A DNA stretch of 32,663 nucleotides from positions 1-32,663 of the forward strand of contig JAHYJE010000033.1 of NCBI GenBank assembly GCA_019429105.1. The letters run 5' to 3'. This document shows, piece by piece, positions 8,273 through 16,204 of the stretch (positions are counted from its first letter, which is position 1; each line of letters starts with the position of its first letter). The position numbers were made by a program, and so were the translations under genes. Source of the stretch: Syntrophobacterales bacterium (GTDB lineage Bacteria > Desulfobacterota > Syntrophia > Syntrophales > UBA5619). The notes under the pieces are model-generated. The model was not told the origin of the DNA, did no database searches, and saw nothing but the letters and a program-made list of their open reading frames with translations.

Positions 8273-8446
8273 GCCAACAGCCGTAAGGGGCCATGCCGCC
8301 TGTCCCGGACGCTGGCAACGCAAACAGGCATGAACAACGATTGGCTCAAGGATCAAGGGCTGCTGTCTGTCAAAGAGCTGTGGGTTCACATTATAAACAT
8401 TAAACTTCGTTTTCACTACCCGGCTACGGCCCGGCAATCTCTGTGA
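8273..8446 (+). pseudogene. group II intron reverse transcriptase/maturase, C-terminal fragment
   Basis: A plus-strand frame begins after a TAG at 8270 and encodes about 57 residues. It contains NSRKGPCRLSRTLATQTGMN, then DWLKDQGLLSVKELWV and LRFHYPATAR. This resembles the C-terminus of bacterial group II intron maturases (a GPWRLS...NxWLxxQGLLSxxxLW segment close to the stop). The reverse transcriptase and X domains are absent upstream, where the REP/MITE-like element starts, so only the 3' end survives. The extra HIINIKL between ELWV and RFHYP may be a small insertion. It reads antisense to the cassettes. Similarity is recognised from memory, not searched. Confidence 0.6.
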
Positions 8447-8515
8447 ACCGCCCGGTGCGGACCCGCATGCCGGGTAGTGTGGGGGCTGGGGGTTAACTAC
8501 CCCCGGCTAACCGAT
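8440..8515 (+). ncRNA. group II intron domain V/VI-like 3' end (class C type)
   Basis: Directly after the maturase-fragment stop comes a hairpin with lower stem ACCGCCCGG/CCGGGTAGT and upper stem around GCGGACCCGC (8447-8476), the layout of domain V in class C introns. It is followed by GTGTGGG and a second hairpin (GGGGGTTAACTACCCCC, 8490-8506) suited to domain VI with its branch adenosine. The 3' border probably falls near 8515 but cannot be fixed by eye. The 5' end of the intron is missing, so it cannot splice. Confidence 0.55.
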
Positions 8516-8538
8516 TCGAGCACCGATTTGCAGGCACG

Positions 8539-9240
8539 CTAAAGTTGCCATACCCCATGCACCAAGCACAACTTCTTGTTGATTTTTGCAATTGTGACCT
8601 TTGCGTCAGACCTATCCAGCTTTAATGTGAAGTCGGGCGGGTTTTTACCGACAGGAATATTAATCGTTGGGCCATCAGCGGCGAAGTGCTCTCGTCCGAC
8701 ATCCATTATCTGAGAAAAAAGAGAGACGGGAATTTCGACAAGTTCATAGCGATGCAAGGATTGAAAATACCGCAGCTGCACGATGGCATCGACTTCATCG
8801 CAGTACTCTTTAAAAAGGCGACGCGTGTGCTCGCGGCGCTTCGTAGCAGTTCTGCAATCCTGAATCCATGCAGCTTCGGTAAGCTTGCTGATATGGAGTG
8901 TATCCTCGCGAAGGCTTTTCGCTTTCGACGACTTTAGGCTAATCCTTCTTCCATCAACAATTACATCCCAGAACCGTTGTCCGTCAGCTGCTTCCTCCAC
9001 CTTGTGCCCGGTATGCGAACAAGCCGCAATAAAGGCGGAATCGAAGCTTTCCTGAAATAGGGGCGAACCCATAAAACAGTGATGAGTAAGAAGTTTCGAC
9101 CGAAATTCACTCTCGAAAGAATCACTATTGAAAGGAGACTTCGGATTCATTTCCACCTTACAACTCGTTCGCAAAGCATTGATGAACTCTTTGAGCCTTC
9201 GCTCCTCGGCCGCAGTTACGGAAACGGTAAAATTAATCAT
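8539..9240 (-). CDS. type II restriction endonuclease, PD-(D/E)XK-like
   Basis: This is a 233-residue protein, assigned as the endonuclease of the adjacent methyltransferase by position and motif. A candidate catalytic core runs from Glu64 (FQESFDSAF) through Asp92 (FWDVIVDG) to Lys103 in SLKSS, that is D-x(10)-K with Ser in place of the usual acidic residue two before the lysine. I do not recognise the specificity family. It overlaps the methyltransferase end by eight bases (TATGATTAA), so the two are coupled and the methylase is made first. The stop lies about 25 bases from the group II intron tail, which may occupy its downstream attC. No internal break is seen. Confidence 0.7.
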   Translation of the reverse strand: MINFTVSVTAAEERRLKEFINALRTSCKVEMNPKSPFNSDSFESEFRSKLLTHHCFMGSPLFQESFDSAFIAACSHTGHKVEEAADGQRFWDVIVDGRRISLKSSKAKSLREDTLHISKLTEAAWIQDCRTATKRREHTRRLFKEYCDEVDAIVQLRYFQSLHRYELVEIPVSLFSQIMDVGREHFAADGPTINIPVGKNPPDFTLKLDRSDAKVTIAKINKKLCLVHGVWQL

Positions 9241-10432
9241 AGAAAAACTCCTGCTGACCTTTTTTCATTATGTCCGATTGTCTCAGGTTAGTCCCTCGTA
9301 GGATTATATCTTTAATTTGGGGTTGCTTCCCCGTTAGAATCCAGTGAGCTAGATGTGCCAGCTGATAGGAAATCAAGGGAGGTACCGCATCGCCTATGTG
9401 ACGGTACATATTCGATACGGCGGCCCCGTTGAGCGCAAAATCGTTCGGGAACCCTTGCAAAGCCGCCATCTCTCGCACAGAACATAGTCGATCCTTCTCG
9501 GGGTGCGCGTATCGGCCGTTTCCAACATGGGAGCACTCGCGCTTAATTGTGGGAGCGGGTTTGCCCCAAACCATGCGACCGTAAACGTCAGGGTAGGATC
9601 CGAACCGCTTGTGGGCAACGATCCGCTTCATCGCATCAGTCAACAGCTCGTCGGCATCTCTACGCGGTAAGAGATCCATCCATGAGCCGCCATCCTTTGG
9701 AATTGCTGCTATTCTTCGCCGCACTACATCGGACGAGAAATTCGGGTAAAGATCAAAGCCATCGGCATCAGACGCAATCATTTCAAAAGTTCTTTTGACG
9801 GTCAAAGCTTCATCTGCGGCACCCCAGCCATCCCACAGACTGTCTAACGTATGAAGCGGAAGATGCTGCTTGGCGGCGATCACGATTGCCCGCTCACGAA
9901 TTTGTGGTAGTCCGAATCTGGATAGCATGTAAGTCCGGCCAAACACGTTGTATCCGTGGCTCTCCAGATACTCCCGGAACCACTCATAATGGTGCTTGAA
10001 GTTACCTCGAATCAGCTCACGAGCGTTTTCCATGACCACGATATCAACCGATAGGGCAACAGCGAACTGAGCCGATCGACGCACCAAGCTGTTTCGTTTG
10101 TCATCACGAAGATGATTCTCAGGATTGGCTCGACTGAACCCGGTGCATGGCGGGCACGCCGCAAGAACGGTGATATGCTGTTGGTCAGACAAACCAAGCT
10201 TAGAACGCAATTTGTCAGGAGCAATGGCCGTCAAATCCAATCGGGCTGGCATAAAACCAATGTTTTTAAAATAGGTGCTATTGCACTGTAGCCTGCCTTG
10301 CCCGGTGCTCGGCTTCCCCAGTTCAGCATCGGCTGCGGCAATTACCTCGAAAGATGCATGCTTATGGAATCCGTAGCTCATCCCTCCGGCTCCGGAAAAA
10401 AGATCGACAACTGCAAATCGTTCTGGTTCCAT
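9233..10432 (-). CDS. DNA (cytosine-5) methyltransferase
   Basis: This is a 399-residue C5-cytosine methyltransferase using S-adenosylmethionine. Conserved motifs occur in order: motif I LFSGAGGMSYGF (residues 11-22), motif IV PPCTGFS (94-100, catalytic Cys96), motif VI MENAREL (134-140), motif VIII QIRERAIVIA (177-186), and near the end motif IX-like REMAALQGFP and motif X GDAVPPLISYQLA. The variable target-recognition region lies at about residues 210-310; the recognition sequence cannot be read from it. An AAGGAG site precedes the ATG. It is 29 bases downstream of vsr and overlaps the endonuclease gene. It protects host DNA; a linked Vsr implies that deamination of its product is repaired. 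Confidence 0.95.
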   Translation of the reverse strand: MEPERFAVVDLFSGAGGMSYGFHKHASFEVIAAADAELGKPSTGQGRLQCNSTYFKNIGFMPARLDLTAIAPDKLRSKLGLSDQQHITVLAACPPCTGFSRANPENHLRDDKRNSLVRRSAQFAVALSVDIVVMENARELIRGNFKHHYEWFREYLESHGYNVFGRTYMLSRFGLPQIRERAIVIAAKQHLPLHTLDSLWDGWGAADEALTVKRTFEMIASDADGFDLYPNFSSDVVRRRIAAIPKDGGSWMDLLPRRDADELLTDAMKRIVAHKRFGSYPDVYGRMVWGKPAPTIKRECSHVGNGRYAHPEKDRLCSVREMAALQGFPNDFALNGAAVSNMYRHIGDAVPPLISYQLAHLAHWILTGKQPQIKDIILRGTNLRQSDIMKKGQQEFFYD

Positions 10433-10461
10433 CGCTCCTTACCTTATCTACGCTGATTCAT

Positions 10462-10977
10462 TTAGTTCCGGTCGTTATCATACGAGGATATTCGATAACG
10501 TATCTTTTTTTCCGCTACGGATAGCAGCTCATGTTGTTTCATACCACTATCATAACATACTTTGCCTTGGCTAAGCCAATAAGCGACCCGATAAACGGTT
10601 TCAAGCGCTTTTCTGGTCAATTCGCACTCCCATACCACCAAAATCCGCCAGCCAAGGATTTCGAGCTGTCGTATAATTCGACGGTCTCTTTCAACATTTT
10701 CAGTGAATTTTTTCTCCCAGAAATCGACATTGCTCTTGGGCATGCTTGCGTCTTTACATCCTGGATGTCTGTGCCAATAACAACCGTGGACGAACAGGAC
10801 TACATGGAATTTTGGAAAGACGAGATCCGGGCAACCCGGTAGGAGGCTGTTTTTAATACGGTATCTAAACCCGAGTCTATGCAATCCACATCGGAGAATC
10901 CATTCCGGCTTAGTGTCACGGCTGCGCACCTTCGACATCAGTTTAGATCGTTGTTTTTTGCTAACGATATCAGTCAT
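10462..10977 (-). CDS. vsr: very short patch repair endonuclease Vsr
   Basis: This is a 171-residue T:G mismatch nicking endonuclease that repairs deaminated 5-methylcytosine. Catalytic residues fall at the same positions as in E. coli Vsr: Asp51 (PGCPDLVFPK), His64 and His69 (FVHGCYWHRHPGC). His71, Cys74 and the cysteine of WECEL are placed to bind structural zinc. I start at the ATG at 10977 (MTDIVSKKQRSKLMS), the usual opening; the frame extends further upstream without support. It is first in a vsr-methyltransferase-endonuclease operon. The C-terminus is about 15 residues longer than in E. coli. Confidence 0.95.
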   Translation of the reverse strand: MTDIVSKKQRSKLMSKVRSRDTKPEWILRCGLHRLGFRYRIKNSLLPGCPDLVFPKFHVVLFVHGCYWHRHPGCKDASMPKSNVDFWEKKFTENVERDRRIIRQLEILGWRILVVWECELTRKALETVYRVAYWLSQGKVCYDSGMKQHELLSVAEKKIRYRISSYDNDRN

Positions 10978-11218
10978 GGCTCTTTTTGTGCTCGAACAAG
11001 TTATTCTACAGTTTCTGGTGAACTCCTGGACCTGTGGACTGCCTTTATCGATCATCTTGTCGCAGGCCGTGAGGCCGCGCGCCGCCGGATCCCTTTTTTC
11101 AGATTTAACTGTCCTGAAATACATATAAAACCCTTGACGTGGGTTTTGCAATCATTTATTTCTTATTTTCCGTATATCATGTAAAAGTAAAGATTATCAG
11201 GAAGGTGGCGGATTCCAC

Positions 11219-11593
11219 ATGATGGAGACCCCTGACGCATTACAGTCAAAATTTGAAGAACATCTGCGGAATAAGGCGATCCCGGACAGCAGGGATGGGC
11301 TGCACATGCGGGTCAAGATCAAAACCATTTATCACTTAAAAAGGGCGCTCGGCACAGGGGAGTTGGAGGTTGACCTGCCCGAGGGGACAAATGTGCGGGG
11401 TCTCCTGTCCCGGATGATTGAAATCGGGGGGGATAAATTGTCGCGGCGCCTTTTCAAACCCGAAACTAAGACCCTTCGTCCGCAGATCCGCTTGATGGTG
11501 AATGGGCAGGACGTGGGGTTCTTGAACGGAATGGATACGGCGCTCAAAGATGGCGATGAGGTTTTGCTGCTTCCACTCGCAGCGGGCGGATAG
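11219..11593 (+). CDS. MoaD/ThiS-family sulfur-carrier protein
   Basis: This is a 124-residue protein whose last 95 residues form a beta-grasp sulfur carrier ending in AAGG, the diglycine that is activated and thiocarboxylated. Core elements are VKIKTIYHLKRAL, VDLPEGTNVRGLL, LMVNGQDV and LKDGDEVLLLPLAAGG. About 28 extra N-terminal residues precede this core; the start at 11219 has GGAAGGTGG upstream, while the internal Met30 has no good site. Such proteins supply sulfur for molybdopterin, thiamine or related cofactors. A tungsten or molybdenum pterin cofactor would suit benzoyl-CoA reductases of this kind of organism, but that link is inference. A plausible TTGACG -35 box lies at 11134. Confidence 0.85.
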   Translation: MMETPDALQSKFEEHLRNKAIPDSRDGLHMRVKIKTIYHLKRALGTGELEVDLPEGTNVRGLLSRMIEIGGDKLSRRLFKPETKTLRPQIRLMVNGQDVGFLNGMDTALKDGDEVLLLPLAAGG

Positions 11594-11655
11594 CAAGGGG
11601 AACGGAAGTTGCGAACGCCGTCATGCATTCAACTAACCGATTTCCCTGAATATAA

Positions 11656-11684
11656 GCGTTTGCGCCAACCGTTGGCGCAAACGC
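11656..11684. terminator. perfect inverted repeat between convergent genes
   Basis: Two perfect 14-base arms, GCGTTTGCGCCAAC (11656-11669) and its complement (11671-11684), surround a single C. It lies between the 3' ends of the MoaD-like gene and the convergent acyl-CoA ligase gene, the usual place for a bidirectional terminator. No T-run follows on either strand, so intrinsic termination would be weak. Confidence 0.45.
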
Positions 11685-11699
11685 GTCGGCCGGCATGAT

Positions 11700-13898
11700 T
11701 TAATCTTCCCGCTGCCTTTGCAGTTCCCGCCACCGGCTGTAAGAGGCCATGCGGGAGAGGGCTTTGACCGCCCGCTCCGGCGTGAGAAACGAAACGGCTT
11801 TATAGGGGCTCCCCTCGACATCGTTTACGGTATGGATGTTTTCCTCCTGCATCAGCGGCACCCCGATAATCGGCTTGCCGGTCTTTTCCATCAGATGAGC
11901 CGTGTGAGCAAGAAATTTGTTTTCAAACTCTTCCAGCAATTGAGGAACCGCGGAGAGAAAATTCTGATCCGCTTCCGGGTCGGATATTCTGACGTCCTTG
12001 ATCATCTTGCGCAGCGAAGAAAGCCTTCCGGAAATTCCCAGATGCAGCACCGCGTCGCAGCCGTCCCATTGGGATAATTGTTCCAGAACGAACATCGGGA
12101 TATTCGGGTCAAACTCTCCGACCAGATCAACCGGGTTGGAATGGCTCCAGTAGGGGGGGAGAACCTTGTTGATGTTGGCGATCAGTTCCGGGGAGAGCTT
12201 GGGGATGAGGAGGCCGTTTTCCGCGCAGAGATCGGTAGTGACAACGCCCCAGCCGCCCCCCAGCGTCATGATCGCGACGCGGTTGCCGCGGGGGAGGGGC
12301 AGCGAGGAGAAGGCCGCGGACGCATCGAGCATCTCGATCGGCTGCTCCGCGATCACTATTCCCGCCTGACGCGCCGCCGCGTTGAAGACCTTGGCGTTGG
12401 AGGCGAGCGCGCCGGTATGACTGACCGCAGCGTGATGCCCGGCCTCCGTCCTGCCTCCCTTCAGCATTACCACTGGTTTGAGCAAGCCGACGCGCCGCGC
12501 GGATTCAAAGAAACGACGGCCGTTTTTAATGCTTTCCAAATAAATCACGACCGTCTTGGTCAACTCATCGACCTCGAAGGCCTCCATGTAATCCTCGATC
12601 GTAATCATGGCCTCATTGCCCGAGCCGCCAAAGGCGCGGATGCCGACCCCTTCGCGTTCCGCAAATTCCAGAAGCTGAACGCCGAGATTTCCCGACTGCG
12701 AGATCAGCGTCGTTGTCCCGGGTTTGGGGTGCACATTGGCCCCTCCGCAGCAAAGCAGGTCATTGTGCGGGTTGCAAAGACCCATGGTGTTCGGGCCCAT
12801 GATCAGGATATCGGCGGCCCGGGCCGCCTGCACCAGTTCATCCTGCAGCCTGCGGCCCTCTGCGCCGGTTTCCGCAAAGCCGGAGGTGATCAGCAGCATG
12901 TTCTTTATTCCCTTCGCCTGTAATTGCGGGATGAGTTCGATCACCCTGTCTTCGGGGATTGTGACTACGGCGAGGTCAACAAAACCGGGTATTTCCGCTA
13001 CCGATTTGAAGGCCGTTCTGCCGGCAATTGTCCCGCCCCGGGGATTGACCGGGTAAACCTCGCCCGCGAATCCGCCGGCGATAATGCTGCACATCATTCG
13101 GTATCCCCATTTGGTGAAGGCGTTTGACGCCCCGATAACCGCGATCGAGCGCGGATAGAAAAACTTGCCGATGGCGGATGCAGCGATCGCGGGGAGGTAT
13201 TTTTTGGGGGCTGGCTTCTCGCCGAGGACAACCAGAGCGTCAACGGCCACTGCCCGGCCTTCGGGACCGACCAAAAGCGGGTTGATGTCAATTTCCGTAA
13301 TGTCCGGGATTTCCATGCCGATGCGGGACAAGCCCAGCAGGGTGCTGACGATCCGCTTTCGTTCCACCGCCTGTTCGCCGCGGAAAGCCCCCAGGAGTTT
13401 TCGGGAACGTATCTCATTTATCATCTGCTCCGCATCGTTTTTAGTCAATGGGGCGACGCGAAAAACAGCGTCGTCAATGGCTTCCGTGAATACGCCGCCC
13501 AGTCCGAACATGACAATCGGTCCGAACTGGGGATCGTGAAACAATCCGGCCACAAACTCCCGATGTCCGGAAAGCATCGGCTGGATCAGGTATCCCTCCA
13601 GATCAGCGCCTGCCGAGGTCGCCGCGGCCCTTGCCGCTTTTTCCACCGCCTCTGCACTGTTCAGGTTAAGGAAAACAAGACCCCGCTCGGTCTTATGCGC
13701 AAGTTTTGTTCCCAACCCCTTCAGAACGACGGGGAACCCTGTATCTTTAGCAGCCTGGATTGCATCCTCCGGAGAAACTGCGATACGTTCCTCCACCACC
13801 GGCACGGCGAATTGCCGGAGAACTTCTTTTGATTCTGCCTCGGTCAAAGATCCGCGGCCTTCCGCTTTGGCGGCGCTGATTATTTCCAATGCCTGCAT
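11700..13898 (-). CDS. ADP-forming acyl-CoA (acetate-CoA) ligase, fused beta-alpha
   Basis: This is a 732-residue single-chain NDP-forming acyl-CoA synthetase. Residues about 1-225 are the ATP-grasp (beta) part, with the phosphorylatable His68 in GTKLAHKTERGLV and TEIDINPLLV near 201-210. Residues about 245-345 are a Rossmann CoA-binding domain (YPRSIAVIGAS). Residues about 395-530 are the ligase domain with the active-site His494 in SHTGALAS. A third domain fills 530-732. The enzyme makes ATP from an acyl-CoA, ADP and phosphate, or the reverse. Next to benzoate-pathway genes it may recover ATP or activate a carboxylate; the substrate is unknown. A GGGAGA site precedes the ATG. It is divergent from the ferredoxin gene. 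Confidence 0.93.
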   Translation of the reverse strand: MQALEIISAAKAEGRGSLTEAESKEVLRQFAVPVVEERIAVSPEDAIQAAKDTGFPVVLKGLGTKLAHKTERGLVFLNLNSAEAVEKAARAAATSAGADLEGYLIQPMLSGHREFVAGLFHDPQFGPIVMFGLGGVFTEAIDDAVFRVAPLTKNDAEQMINEIRSRKLLGAFRGEQAVERKRIVSTLLGLSRIGMEIPDITEIDINPLLVGPEGRAVAVDALVVLGEKPAPKKYLPAIAASAIGKFFYPRSIAVIGASNAFTKWGYRMMCSIIAGGFAGEVYPVNPRGGTIAGRTAFKSVAEIPGFVDLAVVTIPEDRVIELIPQLQAKGIKNMLLITSGFAETGAEGRRLQDELVQAARAADILIMGPNTMGLCNPHNDLLCCGGANVHPKPGTTTLISQSGNLGVQLLEFAEREGVGIRAFGGSGNEAMITIEDYMEAFEVDELTKTVVIYLESIKNGRRFFESARRVGLLKPVVMLKGGRTEAGHHAAVSHTGALASNAKVFNAAARQAGIVIAEQPIEMLDASAAFSSLPLPRGNRVAIMTLGGGWGVVTTDLCAENGLLIPKLSPELIANINKVLPPYWSHSNPVDLVGEFDPNIPMFVLEQLSQWDGCDAVLHLGISGRLSSLRKMIKDVRISDPEADQNFLSAVPQLLEEFENKFLAHTAHLMEKTGKPIIGVPLMQEENIHTVNDVEGSPYKAVSFLTPERAVKALSRMASYSRWRELQRQRED

Positions 13899-14305
13899 AT
13901 TGTCTCCCTATCGATAAATGTCGCAATTTATTTAATAATAACAATGCCATCGCGTTAACTACAACAACGCTGGCGGCTCTATATCATAAATGGTAGCCGA
14001 AGCCAATAAAGATTGGCGCTGGACAAGTTTTGAAGGCGATCCCTTGCAAGTATTCAAAATGCGGAATTTAATTGATAAAATAGATAGTTGAAGGTGATAT
14101 TTCAACTAAGACGGGAGTGAATCTTTAATATTTGGAGGCTGCGCAGAGGGAGCGCGGGAAACGAAAGTTTGTCTTGACAACCGGAATATCTACAGGGTAG
14201 CATCCGCGCCGGAACTGCTGTAAAGATATACATCACCATGCTGTTTCAAGAAGGTTAAGGGTGCAAAAACCGAAACAATATAATCGAAATTCATAAAGGC
14301 GGAGA
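13899..14305. promoter_or_regulatory. divergent intergenic region with promoter and operator candidates
   Basis: This 407-base gap separates the ligase gene (minus) from the ferredoxin gene (plus). I see no coding sequence. A plus-strand promoter candidate is TTGACA (14174-14179) with TAGCAT (14198-14203) at 18-base spacing. A seven-base inverted repeat AGTTGAA-N8-TTCAACT (14086-14107) is a possible operator serving either gene. The half towards the ligase gene is AT-rich and could hold its promoter, but no clear boxes stand out. Confidence 0.4.
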
Positions 14306-14815
14306 ATGGAAATAAGGCGTGAACAATTGGTAATCGATCCCCTCAAATGTACCGGGTGTCAACAATGCTTGCTTGCCTGTTCGATGAAACATCAGGGAAA
14401 TGTAAATTCCCGGTTGGCCTTGCTTAAAATCCTCAGGCTTGAAGTCCAGGAGGTTGACGTCCCTGTCATCTGCATGGCGTGCGATAACGCCCCCTGCATC
14501 AAGGTGTGCCCAATGAATGCGCGGGTGCGACAGGAAAATGGGACGGTTATAACTAACCCGGATGTCTGTATCGGGTGCAGGGCGTGCGTTTATATCTGCC
14601 CGGTCGGCAGCCCGTCGGTAAACCCTTATACGGGGCAGACGATGACCTGCGATATGTGCAAAGACGATGCGGCCGGACCCTGGTGTGTAACCGCCTGTCG
14701 CGAGGGGGCCCTTAAAATCAGCAAAGAGGATGCGCTGACAAAGGGAGTGGTGAGAAAACGGGCGGAGCGCTCAAGAGCCATATATCCAAATAATTTCAGG
14801 ATGAATACAACATGA
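14306..14815 (+). CDS. ferredoxin-type protein with four [4Fe-4S] motifs
   Basis: This is a 169-residue iron-sulfur electron-transfer protein of the HycB/DmsB type. Sixteen cysteines fall in four groups: 15, 18, 21, 25 (CTGCQQCLLAC); 56, 59, 64, 68; 88, 91, 94, 98 (CIGCRACVYIC); and 115, 118, 127, 131. This predicts four cubane clusters. No Tat or Sec signal is seen, so it is cytoplasmic. Its stop overlaps the next gene as ATGA, so it probably forms a complex with that FAD oxidoreductase. The overall role would be to pass electrons between ferredoxin-like carriers and NAD(P)H. The weak ribosome site AAGGCGGAGA abuts the ATG. Confidence 0.92.
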   Translation: MEIRREQLVIDPLKCTGCQQCLLACSMKHQGNVNSRLALLKILRLEVQEVDVPVICMACDNAPCIKVCPMNARVRQENGTVITNPDVCIGCRACVYICPVGSPSVNPYTGQTMTCDMCKDDAAGPWCVTACREGALKISKEDALTKGVVRKRAERSRAIYPNNFRMNTT

Positions 14816-16104
14816 AAACGCAGTTTAATGTTCACAAGGTAGTTATTGTGGGAAACGGGATTGCCGGCAATCGGGTGGCTTCTGAACTGCGGGAAAGGGA
14901 CAAGGAAATCGAGATATGCATCCTTTCCGCCGAGGCTGTTCCGGAATATGATCCCTGCTCGCTTCCCTATTATCTTGCCGGCAATATCGGGAAGAAAGAT
15001 GTTTTCAAAAAAACCGTTGAAGATTACAAGCGGCTTGACATCGATATTATGTTCAATAGCAAGGTTGCTGCCATCAACCCGGAGGCCAAGAATGTCACAA
15101 CCGAAGAGGGCGTGGAAATAGGCTACGACAAACTCGTGCTGGCCCATGGCGGGGCCCTTTTCTTTCCCCCGATTGAGGGGATTCGCAACGAAGGCGTATT
15201 TAGTTGCAAACAGGTGTCGGAAGCGGAAAAGCTCGAAGCTCACAAAGGCAGCAAAGCGGTCGTGATCGGCTCCGGAGCGATCGGGATAGAAGCGGCGGAG
15301 GCATTGAAGAAAAAGGGTTATGAGGTTCACATCATTGAGCTTCTGGGATGGATTCTGCCGGTCCTGTTTGATGAACCCACCGCCAGGATACTCGAAGCGG
15401 CGATGGAGGGGTACGGGATTCATATTCATACCGGGGAAAAGGTTCTCCAGATTAAAGGGGAGGCGAAGGTTGCAAGCGTTGTCACGGACAAACGGGAGAT
15501 CGAATGCGACACGGTTGTAGTTGCAACGGGCGTGGTTCCGGGAACGGCGCTTGCCAAAACCGCGCAGATCGAAACGGGGCGCGGCATCAAGGTCAACAGG
15601 AAGATGGAAACCTCGGTTTCCGATATTTATGCCTGCGGGGACTGTGTCGAAACCTTTGATGCCTGTACCGAAGAGACAGTCATGTTTCAGTTGAAGCATA
15701 ACGCGATTGAGCAGGCGCAAATCGTGGCCAGAAACATCCTGGGAGATGACGTCAAATACCTGGGCGCCTATGCGTTTGCGCGAGTGCATTTTTTTAACAC
15801 CCATGCGTCCACCTTCGGTAAAACCATGCGGGCAACCGCGTGCATGCTGGGGAAATCCGAGCTTATCGAAAAGCAGAGCGGCGGTGATTATTTGCGGATT
15901 GTTTTGCTGGACGGCAAGGTGCTGGGCGGCCAGGCCATCGGCAAGTACGCCGAGGCCATTGGCGCATTTATTGGCGCCATGTGGCGAAAAGACGATTTGG
16001 ACCAATTGAGGGCCAAATGGCGCCAAATTCCGCAAGCAGGCGCCGCTTCCGCGTGGCCTTTGATCCGGCTGGGCCAGCTTATCGGATCATCTGTACAGAA
16101 TTGA
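14812..16104 (+). CDS. FAD-dependent pyridine nucleotide-disulfide oxidoreductase
   Basis: This is a 430-residue class I flavin oxidoreductase related to NADH oxidase and CoA-disulfide reductase. It has an N-terminal FAD Rossmann motif VVIVGNGIAGNRVASELRE (residues 10-28), an internal NAD(P) motif VVIGSGAIGIEAAEAL (about 149-164) and the second FAD motif VSDIYACGDCVE. Cys49 in YDPCSLPYYLAG lines up with the redox-active cysteine of CoA-disulfide reductase/Nox. With the overlapping four-cluster ferredoxin it probably forms an NAD(P)H:iron-sulfur oxidoreductase, useful for moving electrons released or needed in aromatic-ring metabolism. The electron acceptor cannot be told from sequence. Confidence 0.88.
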   Translation: MKTQFNVHKVVIVGNGIAGNRVASELRERDKEIEICILSAEAVPEYDPCSLPYYLAGNIGKKDVFKKTVEDYKRLDIDIMFNSKVAAINPEAKNVTTEEGVEIGYDKLVLAHGGALFFPPIEGIRNEGVFSCKQVSEAEKLEAHKGSKAVVIGSGAIGIEAAEALKKKGYEVHIIELLGWILPVLFDEPTARILEAAMEGYGIHIHTGEKVLQIKGEAKVASVVTDKREIECDTVVVATGVVPGTALAKTAQIETGRGIKVNRKMETSVSDIYACGDCVETFDACTEETVMFQLKHNAIEQAQIVARNILGDDVKYLGAYAFARVHFFNTHASTFGKTMRATACMLGKSELIEKQSGGDYLRIVLLDGKVLGGQAIGKYAEAIGAFIGAMWRKDDLDQLRAKWRQIPQAGAASAWPLIRLGQLIGSSVQN

Positions 16105-16204
16105 TGCTCCATTTCCATAATGACTGTTTATCGGGGATTTATCGTCGGGGAAAAACAGTTGCACTAAATCAGATCAATCAACCTTTGGAAAAGAGGTGCC
16201 ATTT

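Noticed and set aside
11142-11151. GTTTTGCAAT matching the REP/MITE-like terminal repeat at 8211
   Set aside because: Only ten bases, no partner repeat or palindromic core nearby; probably chance and may be part of the promoter region of the sulfur-carrier gene.
10978-11218. Looked for attI, intI or a further attC at the upstream end of the array
   Set aside because: No R''/R' pair with complementary arms and no recombinase frame found; only a weak TTGACG promoter candidate.
12078-12923. Plus-strand open frame of 281 codons inside the acyl-CoA ligase
   Set aside because: Antisense to conserved ligase domains; composition artefact.
14139-14152. TTGGAGGCTGCGCA as a sigma-54 -24/-12 promoter
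   Set aside because: The GG and GC elements are not correctly spaced and the -12 TTGC is missing.
14626-16035. Minus-strand open frame of 469 codons opposite the ferredoxin and oxidoreductase genes
   Set aside because: It spans two real overlapping genes on the other strand and has no family features.
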